DNA of 64,000 nt from an uncultured Shewanella sp. (GTDB taxonomy: Bacteria; Pseudomonadota; Gammaproteobacteria; Enterobacterales; Shewanellaceae), in the NCBI GenBank assembly GCA_947503555.1, contig CANNEE010000008.1, positions 145,298 to 209,297 on the forward strand, in the 5' to 3' direction. Below, in pieces: positions 1 through 8,721 of the stretch (its first letter is position 1; each line of letters starts with the position of its first letter). The position numbers and the translations under genes were made by a program. A model generated the notes under the pieces. It saw only the letters and a program-made list of their open reading frames with translations, did no database searches and was not told where the DNA came from.

Positions 1-152
1 CAACGGGGCAGGGCTATCAGGAGTCTACGCAAGTGTTGTTGCGAGGCAGAGGAGATTGGCAAAGGCTACAGCAATTGGCTGAGGAGCTACGCCAACCAAA
101 GGGGTTACCACTCACATATCAAGTCGCTTTTATTCGCGGGAAAAAACGTTGA
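1..152 (+). CDS. bioC: BioC C-terminus (malonyl-ACP O-methyltransferase), partial
   Basis: An open frame enters from the left edge (frame starting at base 3) and ends at TGA 150-152. The visible 49 residues end in [15 protein letters not shown]. This resembles the C-terminal tail of BioC, the SAM-dependent methyltransferase that methylates malonyl-ACP at the start of pimelate synthesis for biotin. The catalytic SAM-binding part lies outside the window. The call rests on the tail sequence and on bioD starting 24 bases downstream in the same orientation, as in bioBFCD operons. Only the last third or less of the protein can be seen. Confidence 0.72.
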   Translation, partial: TGQGYQESTQVLLRGRGDWQRLQQLAEELRQPKGLPLTYQVAFIRGKKR

Positions 153-176
153 ATGACTTAAAAGGAAAGCAAAGCA

Positions 177-854
177 TTGAGTTATTTTGTAGCTGGCACA
201 GATACCGACAGTGGTAAAACCTTCGTTGCTTCGGCGCTATTACATCTAGCAAGTATTCAAGGTAAAACCAGTCTAGGTGTGAAACCTATCGCATCGGGTT
301 CGAGTTGGAATGAGAACTCTGAGCTGCAAAACAGTGATGCGTTAAGCCTAATGGCTGCTTCCAATATTAAGTTGGCTTACAACTGTGTTAACCCTTTGAC
401 TTTTGAGCCAGCTATTGCACCTCATATTGCCGCTGCGCAGCAAGGGATTGAATTAAGTGTAAGCGAACTTGCGCAGTTACTCCCCTTTGAAGAGCTGAAT
501 AAAGCTGATTTCGCGCTGATTGAGGGGGCTGGAGGATGGCGTTTGCCGTTAAATGATAGTGAATTTTTATCTGACTTTGTTAAACAGCACAGGCTTCCTG
601 TTATCTTGGTTGTTGGCGTGAAATTAGGTTGCTTGAATCACGCCTTACTGACCCAAGAAGCGATTTTAGCTGATGGGCTCAATATCGCTGGCTGGGTTGC
701 GAACCAAGCCGTCGCCGAGGTGAGCTGCTTGCAAGAAAACTTGGCTTATTTACACCGTCATATGAAAGCACCATGTTTGGGGACAATTCCTTTTCTTACA
801 AAGCCTGATATTGCTCATGCAGCCGAATATCTTGATCTTTCTTCCTTATCCTAG
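177..854 (+). CDS. bioD: Dethiobiotin synthetase
   Basis: BioD carries out the ATP-dependent carboxylation and ring closure of 7,8-diaminopelargonic acid to dethiobiotin, the penultimate step of biotin synthesis, in the cytosol. The 225-aa product starts with the family's P-loop GTDTDSGKT (residues 7-15) and has the GVKP segment and the acidic EGAGGWRLPL motif near residue 115. Length matches the family. The start is TTG at 177, supported by AAAGGAAAG about 8 bases upstream; no ATG fits the N-terminal P-loop position. It follows bioC by 24 bases, so the two are probably co-transcribed as the end of the bio operon. Confidence 0.96.
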   Translation: MSYFVAGTDTDSGKTFVASALLHLASIQGKTSLGVKPIASGSSWNENSELQNSDALSLMAASNIKLAYNCVNPLTFEPAIAPHIAAAQQGIELSVSELAQLLPFEELNKADFALIEGAGGWRLPLNDSEFLSDFVKQHRLPVILVVGVKLGCLNHALLTQEAILADGLNIAGWVANQAVAEVSCLQENLAYLHRHMKAPCLGTIPFLTKPDIAHAAEYLDLSSLS

Positions 855-911
855 GAACTGCCTAATAATATTTATTGTTAATATTTTAGTTCTGCCCTTG
901 AAATCCTAAGA

Positions 912-953
912 AAGAGACATATTATGTCTGTATCAAGACATAATATGTCTCTT
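912..953. promoter_or_regulatory. 18-bp perfect inverted repeat / tandem 15-bp palindromes upstream of htpX
   Basis: Two 18-bp arms (912-929 and 936-953) are exact reverse complements with a 6-base spacer. Each arm contains a 15-mer that is itself a palindrome around one base (AGACATATTATGTCT at 915-929, AGACATAATATGTCT at 936-950). The palindrome centres are 21 bp apart, two helical turns. The block ends just before the htpX ribosome-binding site (TAGGAG, 955-960). It could be a double operator for a dimeric repressor or an RNA hairpin at the mRNA leader. There is no T-run, so it is not a simple terminator. Confidence 0.7.
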
Positions 954-965
954 GTAGGAGTGTAA

Positions 966-1820
966 ATGAAAAGAATCTTTCTATTGATTGCAACTAATTT
1001 AGCTATCTTATTAGTTGCTTCTATCGTGATGTCAATTCTAGGTGTCAATACCTCATCAATGTCCGGTTTGCTTGTGTTCGCTGCCATTTTTGGTTTTGGT
1101 GGTTCATTTCTTAGTTTAGCCATCTCTAAGTGGATGGCAAAAAAGACCATGGGTTGCGAGGTGATCAATCAACCAAGAGATGAGAATGAACGTTGGCTAG
1201 TGGAAACGGTTGCTAAGCAGGCCAAGCAAGTAGGCATAAAAATGCCTGAAGTAGCTATTTATCAAGGGCAAGAGATGAATGCTTTTGCCACTGGTCCGAG
1301 TAAAAATAATGCTCTGGTTGCGGTAAGTACTGGATTATTGTACGGCATGAAGGCTGATGAAATTGAGGCTGTACTTGCCCATGAGGTTAGCCATATTGCC
1401 AATGGTGATATGGTGACCCTCACATTGATTCAGGGCGTGGTTAATACCTTTGTGATTTTTGCGGCTCGTGTAGTGGCGGGTATTATTGATAACTTTGTTG
1501 CGGGCGATGAAGAGGGCGAAGGCTTAGGGACTTTTGCTTATATGGGGGTTGTATTTGTACTGGATCTATTATTTGGTATTTTGGCTTCCATGATTGTGGC
1601 TTACTTCTCTCGAATTAGAGAGTTTAAAGCGGATAAAGGTGCAGGTGAGCTTGTAGGAAACCATAAAATGATTGCTGCGCTAGAGCGTTTGAAATCGGGA
1701 CCTGAAACCGGGGCCATGCCCGCACAGATGTCTGCTTTTGGTATTAATGGTGGTTCACGAGTGTCTTCACTATTAATGAGTCACCCATCATTAGATAGCC
1801 GTATTGCTGCGTTAAGTTAA
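966..1820 (+). CDS. htpX: HtpX membrane zinc metalloprotease
   Basis: HtpX is an inner-membrane M48-family zinc protease that degrades misfolded membrane proteins with FtsH. The 284-aa protein has two N-terminal hydrophobic segments (about 4-27 and 33-55), the zinc motif HEVSH at 139-143, two further membrane segments (about 150-175 and 190-215) and the [10 protein letters not shown] stretch that supplies the third zinc ligand. Length is typical. ATG at 966 is preceded by TAGGAG. The striking palindrome just upstream (912-953) probably governs expression. A terminator follows at 1850, so it is likely a single-gene unit. Confidence 0.96.
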   Translation: MKRIFLLIATNLAILLVASIVMSILGVNTSSMSGLLVFAAIFGFGGSFLSLAISKWMAKKTMGCEVINQPRDENERWLVETVAKQAKQVGIKMPEVAIYQGQEMNAFATGPSKNNALVAVSTGLLYGMKADEIEAVLAHEVSHIANGDMVTLTLIQGVVNTFVIFAARVVAGIIDNFVAGDEEGEGLGTFAYMGVVFVLDLLFGILASMIVAYFSRIREFKADKGAGELVGNHKMIAALERLKSGPETGAMPAQMSAFGINGGSRVSSLLMSHPSLDSRIAALS

Positions 1821-1849
1821 TATTTTTCCTTGTGTTAGTGGTTGATTTT

Positions 1850-1877
1850 AGGAGGCGCTTTGCCTCCTTTTTTTGCT
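1850..1877 (+). terminator. Rho-independent terminator after htpX
   Basis: AGGAGGC and GCCTCCT arms close a small loop and are followed by a run of T. It lies 30 bases after the htpX stop. Confidence 0.85.
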
Positions 1878-1887
1878 TATTGCTTTC

Positions 1888-1901
1888 TTGATATGAATCA
1901 A
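1888..1901. promoter_or_regulatory. Perfect Fnr/EtrA-type box
   Basis: TTGATATGAATCAA matches the Fnr consensus TTGAT-N4-ATCAA exactly. It lies between the htpX terminator and the tetraheme cytochrome gene, about 285 bases before that start codon. In Shewanella, EtrA (Fnr) and Crp control anaerobic respiratory cytochromes, so this is the likely anaerobic activator site of cctA. The distance implies either a long 5' leader or a second promoter nearer the gene; nothing else distinctive was seen in 1902-2184. Confidence 0.72.
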
Positions 1902-2184
1902 ATTTAGTTTAAGCGAAATCGCATTTTGGTCAATTTTGAGAGTTGGCTCAATGAACCTAGGTGTAAATAAAAGTAAATTCATTATATAAGCATTTGGTTA
2001 CATGATTTAGCGCACATTTTGTTTTTGCTTATATTGGTAAAGTGCCGCCTTCTGAGAAGCGAGTTGCCAATTGGGCAGACCTTAGCTAAGTTAATCAGAG
2101 TCGTGCTAAGAAAAGATAGCTAAGATGGAACAAGGAATAAAAATTAACGTTTCCACTTAGTTATCGCTATATGAGGATTATAAC

Positions 2185-2532
2185 GTGAGCAAAAAACTAT
2201 TGAGTGCCCTGTTTGGTGCTGGTTTAGCAGCATTAGCCCTATCGCCAGCAGCTTTTGCAGAAGATCAAACTTTATCTGATTTCCACTCAGAAATGGATGG
2301 TTGTGAAGCATGTCATGCTGATGGCTCTCCTTCAGCTGATGGTGAGTATGAGTTTGAGCAGTGTCAGAGCTGTCACGGCGGTATGGATGAAATGAATGCT
2401 GTTCATCAACCACATGATGGTAGTTTGACCTGTGCTGACTGTCACGCACCCCATGATGCAAACGTAGGTGAGAAGCCAACGTGTGATGCTTGTCATGATG
2501 ATGGTCGTACCGCGGAATCTGCGCTTAAGTAA
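2185..2532 (+). CDS. cctA: Small tetraheme cytochrome c (CctA/STC type)
   Basis: This is a periplasmic electron shuttle of about 10 kDa that passes electrons from the inner-membrane quinol dehydrogenase to terminal reductases. The 115-aa precursor has a Sec signal ending in PAAFA (cleavage after about residue 25) and four CXXCH haem sites at 40-44, 60-64, 83-87 and 100-104, with extra histidines as distal ligands. Size and spacing fit the Shewanella small tetraheme cytochrome. The start is GTG 2185 with GAGG eight bases upstream. The upstream Fnr box at 1888 and the terminator at 2563 make it a single-gene anaerobic unit. Confidence 0.93.
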   Translation: MSKKLLSALFGAGLAALALSPAAFAEDQTLSDFHSEMDGCEACHADGSPSADGEYEFEQCQSCHGGMDEMNAVHQPHDGSLTCADCHAPHDANVGEKPTCDACHDDGRTAESALK

Positions 2533-2562
2533 AGTGCGATTTTAGCTATATTGAATGTAATA

Positions 2563-2592
2563 AAAATGCCAGCGATTAGCTGGCATTTTTTA
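2563..2592 (+). terminator. Terminator after cctA
   Basis: The arms AAATGCCAGC and GCTGGCATTT form a strong stem followed by T residues, 30 bases after the cctA stop. Confidence 0.88.
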
Positions 2593-2768
2593 TATTTAAG
2601 TTATAGGGTGTTGATAATATTAGCTAAATTGGTAGAATTTTGCTGGTTTAACTTTTAACAGCAGAAACTAATGACTTGCGTTGCATTTTATAGAGACAAT
2701 AATGTAACTTAAGTCGGGTATCCTCAGTTGAGGTACCAAAGGATGATTAATGACAGGGAGTGAGCAGG

Positions 2769-3401
2769 ATGTTCAAATTCGTACATTGGATGATAGTGTC
2801 ACGTTCTCAGCTATTAGCTGATTTACTAACCTCAACTTGGCCAAGAGAGTTCTTGGTTCGGCTAACCCAAGCCGAGCCCGATGGAGTTCAATCAGATCTT
2901 GCCCCTAATAATGTATCGCTGGTGGTCATTGACCTTTCTACAGTCGATATTCAACAGGCGTATCAAATTCAGCGAGATTTAGAGAAACGTACTCCATCAG
3001 TTCGAGTCGTGTTTCTACATTACCCAACTTCAATTGATGCTAGCTTTTTGCTTCAATGTTCAAACATAGCCGGTGTGTTTACTGCTGCTACCAGCCTTGA
3101 AGAGATAGGGAAAGGGTTGAAATTAATATTAAATGGCCAAGTGATTATTCCGGCGGACATTCTCAACACAGCGTTAGTTAACGCTGAGAATGACGATAAT
3201 GATTGCCTCACCATACGCGAGCGCGAAGTGTTAAAGGCACTGCTTTCAGGCAGTACTAATCTCGATATTGCTAATCAGTTGTATGTTAGTGAGAGTACCA
3301 TTAAGACCCACCTATACCGTGCATTTAGAAAAATTGGTGTATCCAGTCGGGGGCAGGCAATTGCATGGGCTCAGCGAAATATGCATGAAGTTCATATTTA
3401 G
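2769..3401 (+). CDS. LuxR-family regulator with degenerate receiver (CsgD/VpsT-like)
   Basis: The product is a DNA-binding transcription regulator of about 210 aa. The C-terminal half holds a LuxR/FixJ helix-turn-helix with the usual LTIREREVLKALLSG start, DIANQLYVSESTIKTHL recognition region and KIGVSSRGQA end. The N-terminal 120 residues resemble a receiver domain with one acidic residue in the LVVID strand, but the full acidic pocket is not convincing, as in CsgD/VpsT-type regulators that respond to c-di-GMP rather than phosphorylation. ATG 2769 is chosen because GGGAG lies 8 bases upstream; a GTG at 2760 is possible. The target genes cannot be told from the sequence. Confidence 0.82.
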   Translation: MFKFVHWMIVSRSQLLADLLTSTWPREFLVRLTQAEPDGVQSDLAPNNVSLVVIDLSTVDIQQAYQIQRDLEKRTPSVRVVFLHYPTSIDASFLLQCSNIAGVFTAATSLEEIGKGLKLILNGQVIIPADILNTALVNAENDDNDCLTIREREVLKALLSGSTNLDIANQLYVSESTIKTHLYRAFRKIGVSSRGQAIAWAQRNMHEVHI

Positions 3402-3420
3402 TGGGCTAAAATATAAAATG

Positions 3421-3445
3421 AAGGCGCCATAGGGCGCCTTTTGTT
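3421..3445 (+). terminator. Terminator after the LuxR-family gene
   Basis: AAGGCGC and GCGCCTT arms with a short loop are followed by TTGTTT, 20 bases after the stop. Confidence 0.82.
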
Positions 3446-3545
3446 TATCTATCGATTCAGTTTCTTAGCTAGCGATTTGAGATAGCACAGGTATAATATT
3501 GACAGGGTTCGTTTCCGTTAAAATTACAATCAGAGGAATAATGCG

Positions 3546-3902
3546 ATGGCTGAAGAGACCATTTTTAGTAAAATTATCCGCCGAGAAATTCCCGCCGAAA
3601 TCGTATTTCAAGATGAATTAGTGACAGCATTTAGAGACATCACGCCCAAAGCCCCAACTCATGTTTTGATTATTCCAAATCATCATATCGCCACAGTTAA
3701 TGATGTGAAGGCTTCAGATGAGTTAGCCTTAGGTCGAATGATGACGGTAGCGGCTAAAATTGCTCAAGAAGAGGGAATTGCTGAAGATGGTTATCGTTTA
3801 ATCATGAACTGCAATGAGCATGGAGGACAAGAAGTGTTTCATATTCATATGCATCTAGTGGGCGGTAAGCCGCTTGGCCCTATGTTGAGTAGCCGTAAAT
3901 GA
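3546..3902 (+). CDS. hinT: HIT-family nucleotide-binding hydrolase (HinT-like)
   Basis: HIT proteins hydrolyse purine nucleoside phosphoramidates and similar AMP conjugates. The 118-aa protein is the usual size of bacterial HinT and carries the catalytic histidine triad as HIHMHLVGG (99-107), plus the N-terminal [15 protein letters not shown] segment characteristic of the family. ATG 3546 is preceded by GAGGAAT. The stop overlaps the next gene's start in an ATGA (3899-3902), so this gene and the thioesterase are translationally coupled. Confidence 0.95.
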   Translation: MAEETIFSKIIRREIPAEIVFQDELVTAFRDITPKAPTHVLIIPNHHIATVNDVKASDELALGRMMTVAAKIAQEEGIAEDGYRLIMNCNEHGGQEVFHIHMHLVGGKPLGPMLSSRK

Positions 3903-4906
3903 AGCTGAATCCAGAATTTTTTCCGCTTACTCAGCTTGCAAGCCGATTTACTGGGCAATTAACCCAGTGTCGAAAACTAGGATTGAAAGTTCACGAGGCG
4001 AGTGAACACCATGTATTAATAGAGTTGCCGTACAGCACTGAGTTAATAGGCTATCCAGATACAGGTGTGATTCATGGTGGTGTTGTCACCACCTTAATGG
4101 ATACCGCTTGTGGTAGTGCTGTAGTATGTGCGATTTTTGAGAAATTTAACTCCTTAGAAATTTCTCCGACTCTGGATTTGCGTGTCGATTATATGAAGCC
4201 TGCAGAACCTAATAAGCCTATTTATGGATTTGCAGAGTGTTATCGTATGTCTTCCAGCGTCGCTTTTACACGGGCTATTGCTTATCAAGACTCTATTGAT
4301 GAACCCATTGCCCACGCAGTTGGCTCTTTCATGCGTATCAGTTCTGAAATGATTGGAGAGGAGTTTCGCCAAGCATTAATGGGTAAGCGTGATTTAGTTG
4401 CTGAGCGATTTAGTCATAGTCTTACTAATAGCCAAGATAAAGTGGTGTCTGCACCGTCACTTGAGCATACAGGGCTCGATGTCAAAGGCATTGTGAAAAA
4501 GGCTACTGAGCTGAATGATTTTGGCCATCTATTGGAACACGTTCCCTATGCCAATTTTATTGGAATGGCGGTAGAGCGTTTCGGTGACGAGCTAGTATTT
4601 AGGCTACCAGCTCGAGATGGCAATTTAGGTAATCCGGTATTACCTGCCATTCATGGTGGTGTGATTGCAGGTTTTATGGAGATGTCAGCCATTGTTCAAT
4701 TAATGGTCTTTATGCAGACCTCAAAAGTGCCTAAGGTCGTAGACTTCTCTATTGATTATCTAAGGGCTGGCTACAACAAAGATACCTTTGCTGAGTGCAG
4801 AATAACTCGACAAGGCCGAAGAGTTGCTAATGTAAATATCAACTGTTGGCAAACGAATAGAAAGCAGCTCATTTCTACCGCCAGAGCTCATTTCTTAATT
4901 GATTAG
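3899..4906 (+). CDS. Double-hotdog PaaI-like acyl-CoA thioesterase
   Basis: The 335-aa protein contains two tandem hotdog folds. The first (about 25-150) has [16 protein letters not shown] and the second (about 205-330) has [15 protein letters not shown], both matching the HGG-containing central helix of PaaI/YbgC-type thioesterases. Most family members have one domain and dimerise, so this is a fused pseudo-dimer. The acidic residues of both helices (D in MDTACG, E in MEMSA) are retained. It is coupled to the HIT gene by a 4-base overlap. The acyl-CoA substrate is unknown. Confidence 0.88.
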   Translation: MKLNPEFFPLTQLASRFTGQLTQCRKLGLKVHEASEHHVLIELPYSTELIGYPDTGVIHGGVVTTLMDTACGSAVVCAIFEKFNSLEISPTLDLRVDYMKPAEPNKPIYGFAECYRMSSSVAFTRAIAYQDSIDEPIAHAVGSFMRISSEMIGEEFRQALMGKRDLVAERFSHSLTNSQDKVVSAPSLEHTGLDVKGIVKKATELNDFGHLLEHVPYANFIGMAVERFGDELVFRLPARDGNLGNPVLPAIHGGVIAGFMEMSAIVQLMVFMQTSKVPKVVDFSIDYLRAGYNKDTFAECRITRQGRRVANVNINCWQTNRKQLISTARAHFLID

Positions 4907-4930
4907 CTCATTTCGGTACTAAAAAAGCAC

Positions 4931-5200
4931 CTAGGGGCTGTTGATCTTTGCTGATTAGTTTTTGCGCTGAGTCAATGGCATTTTATCGCGGCGAACGAGG
5001 TGAGGCTTAGCAATCTAAGTAAATTCTCGTTCAACAATGAGAAAATGCCATTGAATCGCGCCCGAAGGGCAGTATTTACAGCGCACTTCTACTGCGTTAT
5101 CGCTTATTTATGTAGAATAACTACACTGCACAAGCTCTGCCTTGTCTAAGCACGCTGTAAATTGCTGCAAAAAGAACCTTGAAAGATCAACAGCCCCTAG
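4931..5200. mobile_element. MITE-like element inserted in a terminator loop
   Basis: The perfect 19-base terminal inverted repeats CTAGGGGCTGTTGATCTTT (4931-4949) and its complement (5182-5200) bound about 270 bp with no credible gene. CTAG at both ends looks like a 4-bp target duplication, as IS5-type elements make. Inside are further inverted repeats, for example CAATGGCATTTT against AAAATGCCATTG and TTACAGCG against CGCTGTAA. The flanks AAAAAAGCACCT (4921-4932) and AGGTGCTTTTTT (5205-5216) are the two arms of one terminator hairpin, so the element landed in the loop of the terminator for the HIT-thioesterase unit. Confidence 0.82.
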
Positions 5201-5393
5201 TATCAGGTGCTTTTTTTGATCTGTTAACAAAGTGGCTTGCAGGCTACTTTCAAGCAAATTAAGCTAAATTGTAAACTTAGCTATAACTTTCATATTGTTA
5301 CGCTCGCAATGTGAACCAAATGGTTCATAACGCCTAGAATAATGTGCACTAAAGTATGTTCATTAAATGTCGAGTTAGAGTATACTTTGCCGC

Positions 5394-5486
5394 GCCAAGG
5401 GGTGTTTGAAGTTAAGTCTTCAGACTGAGATGTTGAAATACAAACCCTTAGAACCTGATCCGGCTAATACCGGCGTAGGAATGGGC
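5394..5486 (+). ncRNA. TPP riboswitch (THI element)
   Basis: The hallmark blocks occur in the right order: GGGGTG (from 5399), CTGAGA (5426-5431), the ACCCTTAGAACCTGATC block (5446-5462) and the GGCTAATACCGGCGTAGGAA block (5462-5481). These form the thiamine-pyrophosphate aptamer. It precedes a TonB-dependent receptor and thiamine salvage genes, so it represses their expression when TPP is abundant. Confidence 0.97.
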
Positions 5487-5523
5487 CATTATACCGTGCA
5501 CTTCTTTATGCTTTCTTGTTGCC

Positions 5524-5548
5524 GGATCTCAAACATTATTTGAGGTCC
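5524..5548 (+). promoter_or_regulatory. Hairpin sequestering the ribosome-binding site (riboswitch output)
   Basis: GGATCTCAA (5524-5532) can pair with TTGAGGTCC (5540-5548), with one T-G wobble. The right arm contains the GAGG Shine-Dalgarno (5542-5545) of the receptor gene that starts at 5550. This suggests that the upstream TPP riboswitch acts on translation initiation rather than by a terminator. Confidence 0.65.
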
Positions 5549-5549
5549 T

Positions 5550-7697
5550 ATGTTTAAGTTTACTTCCCTTTCTCCAGTTAGCCTTGCTGTTATGACAGCA
5601 CTAACCAGCCAAGCCAGTTTTGCTGCCGATGAACAAGTCTCATCTCAAGATGAGATCGAAACTATCGTGGTGACTGCCGATTTTCGTGGTACAGAAATCG
5701 ATAAGATGCCTTCGAGTATTAGCATTATTGACCAGCAACAGATTGAAGATGAGGGCGCTCAGCATTTTGAAGATGTATTGAGTTCTATCGCTAACTTCAA
5801 CTGGTCTGGTGCCACTTCCAGACCAAGATATTTCCAAATTCGTGGTGTGGGTGAGCAAGAAGACTATAAAGGTGCGCCGAACTCCTCAGTAGGTTATGTG
5901 ATAGATGATATTGATGTCTCAGGCTTGGGCATGGTGTCTAGCATGTTCGATATGCAGCAAGTGGAAGTGCTTAGAGGTCCCCAAGGTACCCGTTATGGTG
6001 CCAATGCATTAGCAGGTCTTATTTACCTAAAAAGTAACGATCCAACTGACGTGGCCGAACATGGCGCCGAAGTGAGCTTAGGTAATGATGACTTGCGTAC
6101 CTTCAGCGGCTTTAGCTCTGGTCCTATCGATGATTCGGGCAAGCTGCTATATCGTGTTGCGCTGCAACAGCATTCGCAAAATGGTTATCGCGATAATCTC
6201 TATTTAGGTACAGATGATAGCAATAAGCGTGATGAGTTCAGTGGTCGAGCGAAACTGCGCTGGTATGCAACAGATGATCTGCAACTTGATTTGACCCTGA
6301 TGCACGCCAATTTTGATAACGGTTATGATGCCTGGACTCTGGATAATAATGGTTTTGATACGCTATCGGATCTACCGGGTGAAGATAGTCAGAAAACTAC
6401 TGGTGCAGGCTTTAAAGCTCACTATACAGGCTTTAATGGCGTTGAGTTGACCTCTCTTACCTCTTTTGCCAGCACAGATCATACTCACGCCTATGATGGT
6501 GATTGGGCTAATCCAGACTACTGGGCGAGTAAGCTTTGTGATGGCAGTCCATGCCAATATGATTATCTGTGGCGTAAGAATGGTGAGCGTAAAACTTGGA
6601 CTCAGGAGTTTAGGTTAACCTCTACTGAGTCGAACCGCATTTTTGGCGACTCCACAGATTGGTTGCTGGGTGTTTATGTGATGGATTTACAGGAAGACAA
6701 TGCACTGTACTCTGAGTACAACACCTATCCAGACGAAGTCTTGGACTCGGAATATGAAGCTAGAAACTACGCGGTTTTTGCTCAGCTTGATTCCTATTTA
6801 GGCAATGGATATAGCTTGTCGACTGGCCTGAGATTGGAGCGTCGTGATAGCGAATATCAAGACACCAACAAAGATGCATTTGACCCAAGTGAAAACATGT
6901 GGGGTGGACATATCGCCCTGGCTAAAAACTTAAGTCAGCAGCATGATGCCTATATTCGCCTAGCAAGAGGCTATAAAGCTGGCGGCTTTAATATGAGCCT
7001 ACCTGCCGAGTTTGCTGATAAGAAAGAGTTCGATACCGAAATTTTATATAACTATGAGCTAGGTCTTAAGTCGGCATGGCTTGAAGGTCAACTTACCAGT
7101 AAATTCGCAATCTTCTATATGGATAGGGAAGATCAGCAAGTTTCAGCTTCACAGCAAGACCCTAACCGTCCACAGCGCTTTATTCTATTTACTGAAAATG
7201 CAGGTAGTTCAAAGAATTATGGTGCAGAATTTGAAGCAAATTGGTATGCCACTGATAACCTGCATCTGTACACTAGCCTCGGCTGGTTAGAAACCGAATA
7301 TGGTCAGTATCAGTACAAAGATAAATATGGCAGCATAAAGGATCTTAGCGGTCGTGAGCTTGCTCACTCTCCTAACTTTACCTATAGCCTAGGGGCGACA
7401 TATCGCACAGATTCAGGCTGGTTCGCCAATATCAATACTAATGGTAAGAGCGAGTTTTATTACTCAGACAGTAATGATTCTAAGTCAGATGCCTATAATC
7501 TAGTTAATGCCAAGCTTGGCTACGAAACTGATATTTGGTCAGCTTATCTTTGGGGACGTAACCTCTTTGATGAAAAATATGGGGTAAGAGGTTTCTACTT
7601 TGGTAATGAGCCGGATTTAGATTGGGCTGCGAAACAGTACATACGTTATGGCGATCCACAGCAGTTTGGTTTAACCCTAAACGTAAAGTTCCTGTAA
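5550..7697 (+). CDS. TonB-dependent outer-membrane receptor, thiamine uptake
   Basis: The 715-aa receptor starts with a signal peptide (cleavage near ASFA, about residue 25), then a TonB box-like IETIVVTAD, a plug domain (about 50-165, with QQVEVLRGPQGTRYG) and a 22-strand barrel ending in LTLNVKFL with a terminal aromatic residue. The TPP riboswitch in its leader and the downstream thiamine transporter and kinase indicate that it imports thiamine or a thiamine precursor across the outer membrane, like the THI-regulated receptors (omr1) predicted in other proteobacteria. Start ATG 5550 has GAGG seven bases upstream, inside the sequestering hairpin. Confidence 0.92.
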   Translation: MFKFTSLSPVSLAVMTALTSQASFAADEQVSSQDEIETIVVTADFRGTEIDKMPSSISIIDQQQIEDEGAQHFEDVLSSIANFNWSGATSRPRYFQIRGVGEQEDYKGAPNSSVGYVIDDIDVSGLGMVSSMFDMQQVEVLRGPQGTRYGANALAGLIYLKSNDPTDVAEHGAEVSLGNDDLRTFSGFSSGPIDDSGKLLYRVALQQHSQNGYRDNLYLGTDDSNKRDEFSGRAKLRWYATDDLQLDLTLMHANFDNGYDAWTLDNNGFDTLSDLPGEDSQKTTGAGFKAHYTGFNGVELTSLTSFASTDHTHAYDGDWANPDYWASKLCDGSPCQYDYLWRKNGERKTWTQEFRLTSTESNRIFGDSTDWLLGVYVMDLQEDNALYSEYNTYPDEVLDSEYEARNYAVFAQLDSYLGNGYSLSTGLRLERRDSEYQDTNKDAFDPSENMWGGHIALAKNLSQQHDAYIRLARGYKAGGFNMSLPAEFADKKEFDTEILYNYELGLKSAWLEGQLTSKFAIFYMDREDQQVSASQQDPNRPQRFILFTENAGSSKNYGAEFEANWYATDNLHLYTSLGWLETEYGQYQYKDKYGSIKDLSGRELAHSPNFTYSLGATYRTDSGWFANINTNGKSEFYYSDSNDSKSDAYNLVNAKLGYETDIWSAYLWGRNLFDEKYGVRGFYFGNEPDLDWAAKQYIRYGDPQQFGLTLNVKFL

Positions 7698-7751
7698 CTT
7701 AATAGATTAAGGCCGTTTCATCAGCTGGGTGCGACGGCCTAAGGTTGTAAT

Positions 7752-8012
7752 ATGAAGTTAACCGTCGAAATTAGCATGTATCCATTTATGGAAAACTATA
7801 TTGAGCCTATTCAATGGTTTATTGACCGAGTGGATCAATATGACAATATAGATAGAGTCACCAATGCTATGGCAACACAGATCTGTGGCGAATATGCCGA
7901 TGTGATGTCGCTACTGGCAACTGAAATGCAAGCGGCTCACCAAAAGTGGGGCAAGGCCGTGTTTGTGTGTAAGTTTATTGGCGGTGAGCTGGACTTAAGC
8001 CATAAGCAGTAA
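7752..8012 (+). CDS. YkoF/MTH1187-like thiamine-binding protein
   Basis: This small 86-aa protein begins MKLTVEISMYP, with a strand-turn pattern typical of the thiamine/HMP-binding ferredoxin-like fold found in YkoF and MTH1187/YqgV. It sits 54 bases after the receptor and directly before PnuT, in a TPP-controlled operon. No signal peptide is visible, so it would act in the cytosol, perhaps as a thiamine-binding accessory or buffer. The family assignment is by fold-like motifs and context. Length matches single-domain members. Confidence 0.75.
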   Translation: MKLTVEISMYPFMENYIEPIQWFIDRVDQYDNIDRVTNAMATQICGEYADVMSLLATEMQAAHQKWGKAVFVCKFIGGELDLSHKQ

Positions 8013-8050
8013 TTTTGTTTGGGGCGTGGTCTAGCCGTGTTGAGGTTAAA

Positions 8051-8695
8051 ATGAGTGAGTTTGGATTGTCGGTGCTAGAAACATTAACGGCTGCAGTGGG
8101 TGAAATGCAGTTGATGACGGCGTGGGAGTTGGTTGCCGTGTTGTTAGCCCTTGCTTATTTGCTATTAGCAATGAAAGCAAACATTTGGTGCTGGGCGGCA
8201 GCTTTTGTCAGCACTGCAATTTATACCGTGATCTTTTGGGAAGTCTCCTTGCTGATGGAGTCCGCATTAAATGTTTATTATATGGCGATGGCAGTATATG
8301 GCTATTGGCAATGGACTCGCGGTGGCACTAAAGACAATGGCGTGATGATCACGAGTTGGAGTATGCAACGGCACCTATCGATAATCGCTGTAACGGGCGC
8401 AATATCCTTATTGGTTGGTTTCTTGATGGCGAATAATACCAGCGCGTCGATGCCGTACCTAGATGCTGCCACCACTTGCTTTGCCGTGATGACAACTTAT
8501 TTAGTGGCAAAAAAAGTGCTGGAGAACTGGCTTTACTGGGTGGTGATTGACTTAGTCTCTATCTACTTATATCTCAGCAAAGGTTTGATGCTGACATCCG
8601 TTCTCTTTGTTCTCTATACGGTTTTAGCGGTTTCCGGTTATCTCATGTGGCGCAGTCAAATGAAGCAGCAGACAACAGAGCTAGCCTATGCATAG
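8051..8695 (+). CDS. pnuT: PnuC-family thiamine transporter PnuT
   Basis: PnuT carries thiamine across the inner membrane by facilitated diffusion and relies on phosphorylation inside the cell. The 214-aa protein has seven hydrophobic segments and the Trp-rich PnuC signatures: NIWCWAAAFVSTAIY, a YGYWQWTRGG loop and ENWLYWVVIDLVSIYLY. ATG 8051 with TGAGG at 8041 is preferred to the TTG at 8015, which would add 12 atypical residues. It is followed by a kinase-like gene, which fits the trap-by-phosphorylation model. Riboswitch context points to thiamine rather than nicotinamide riboside. Confidence 0.92.
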   Translation: MSEFGLSVLETLTAAVGEMQLMTAWELVAVLLALAYLLLAMKANIWCWAAAFVSTAIYTVIFWEVSLLMESALNVYYMAMAVYGYWQWTRGGTKDNGVMITSWSMQRHLSIIAVTGAISLLVGFLMANNTSASMPYLDAATTCFAVMTTYLVAKKVLENWLYWVVIDLVSIYLYLSKGLMLTSVLFVLYTVLAVSGYLMWRSQMKQQTTELAYA

Positions 8696-8721
8696 GCTAG
8701 CGTTAACGAGAGCTAATTACT

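Noticed and set aside
878-1168. Minus-strand frame over the htpX leader and start
   Set aside because: Antisense shadow of htpX, running through the palindrome; no family features.
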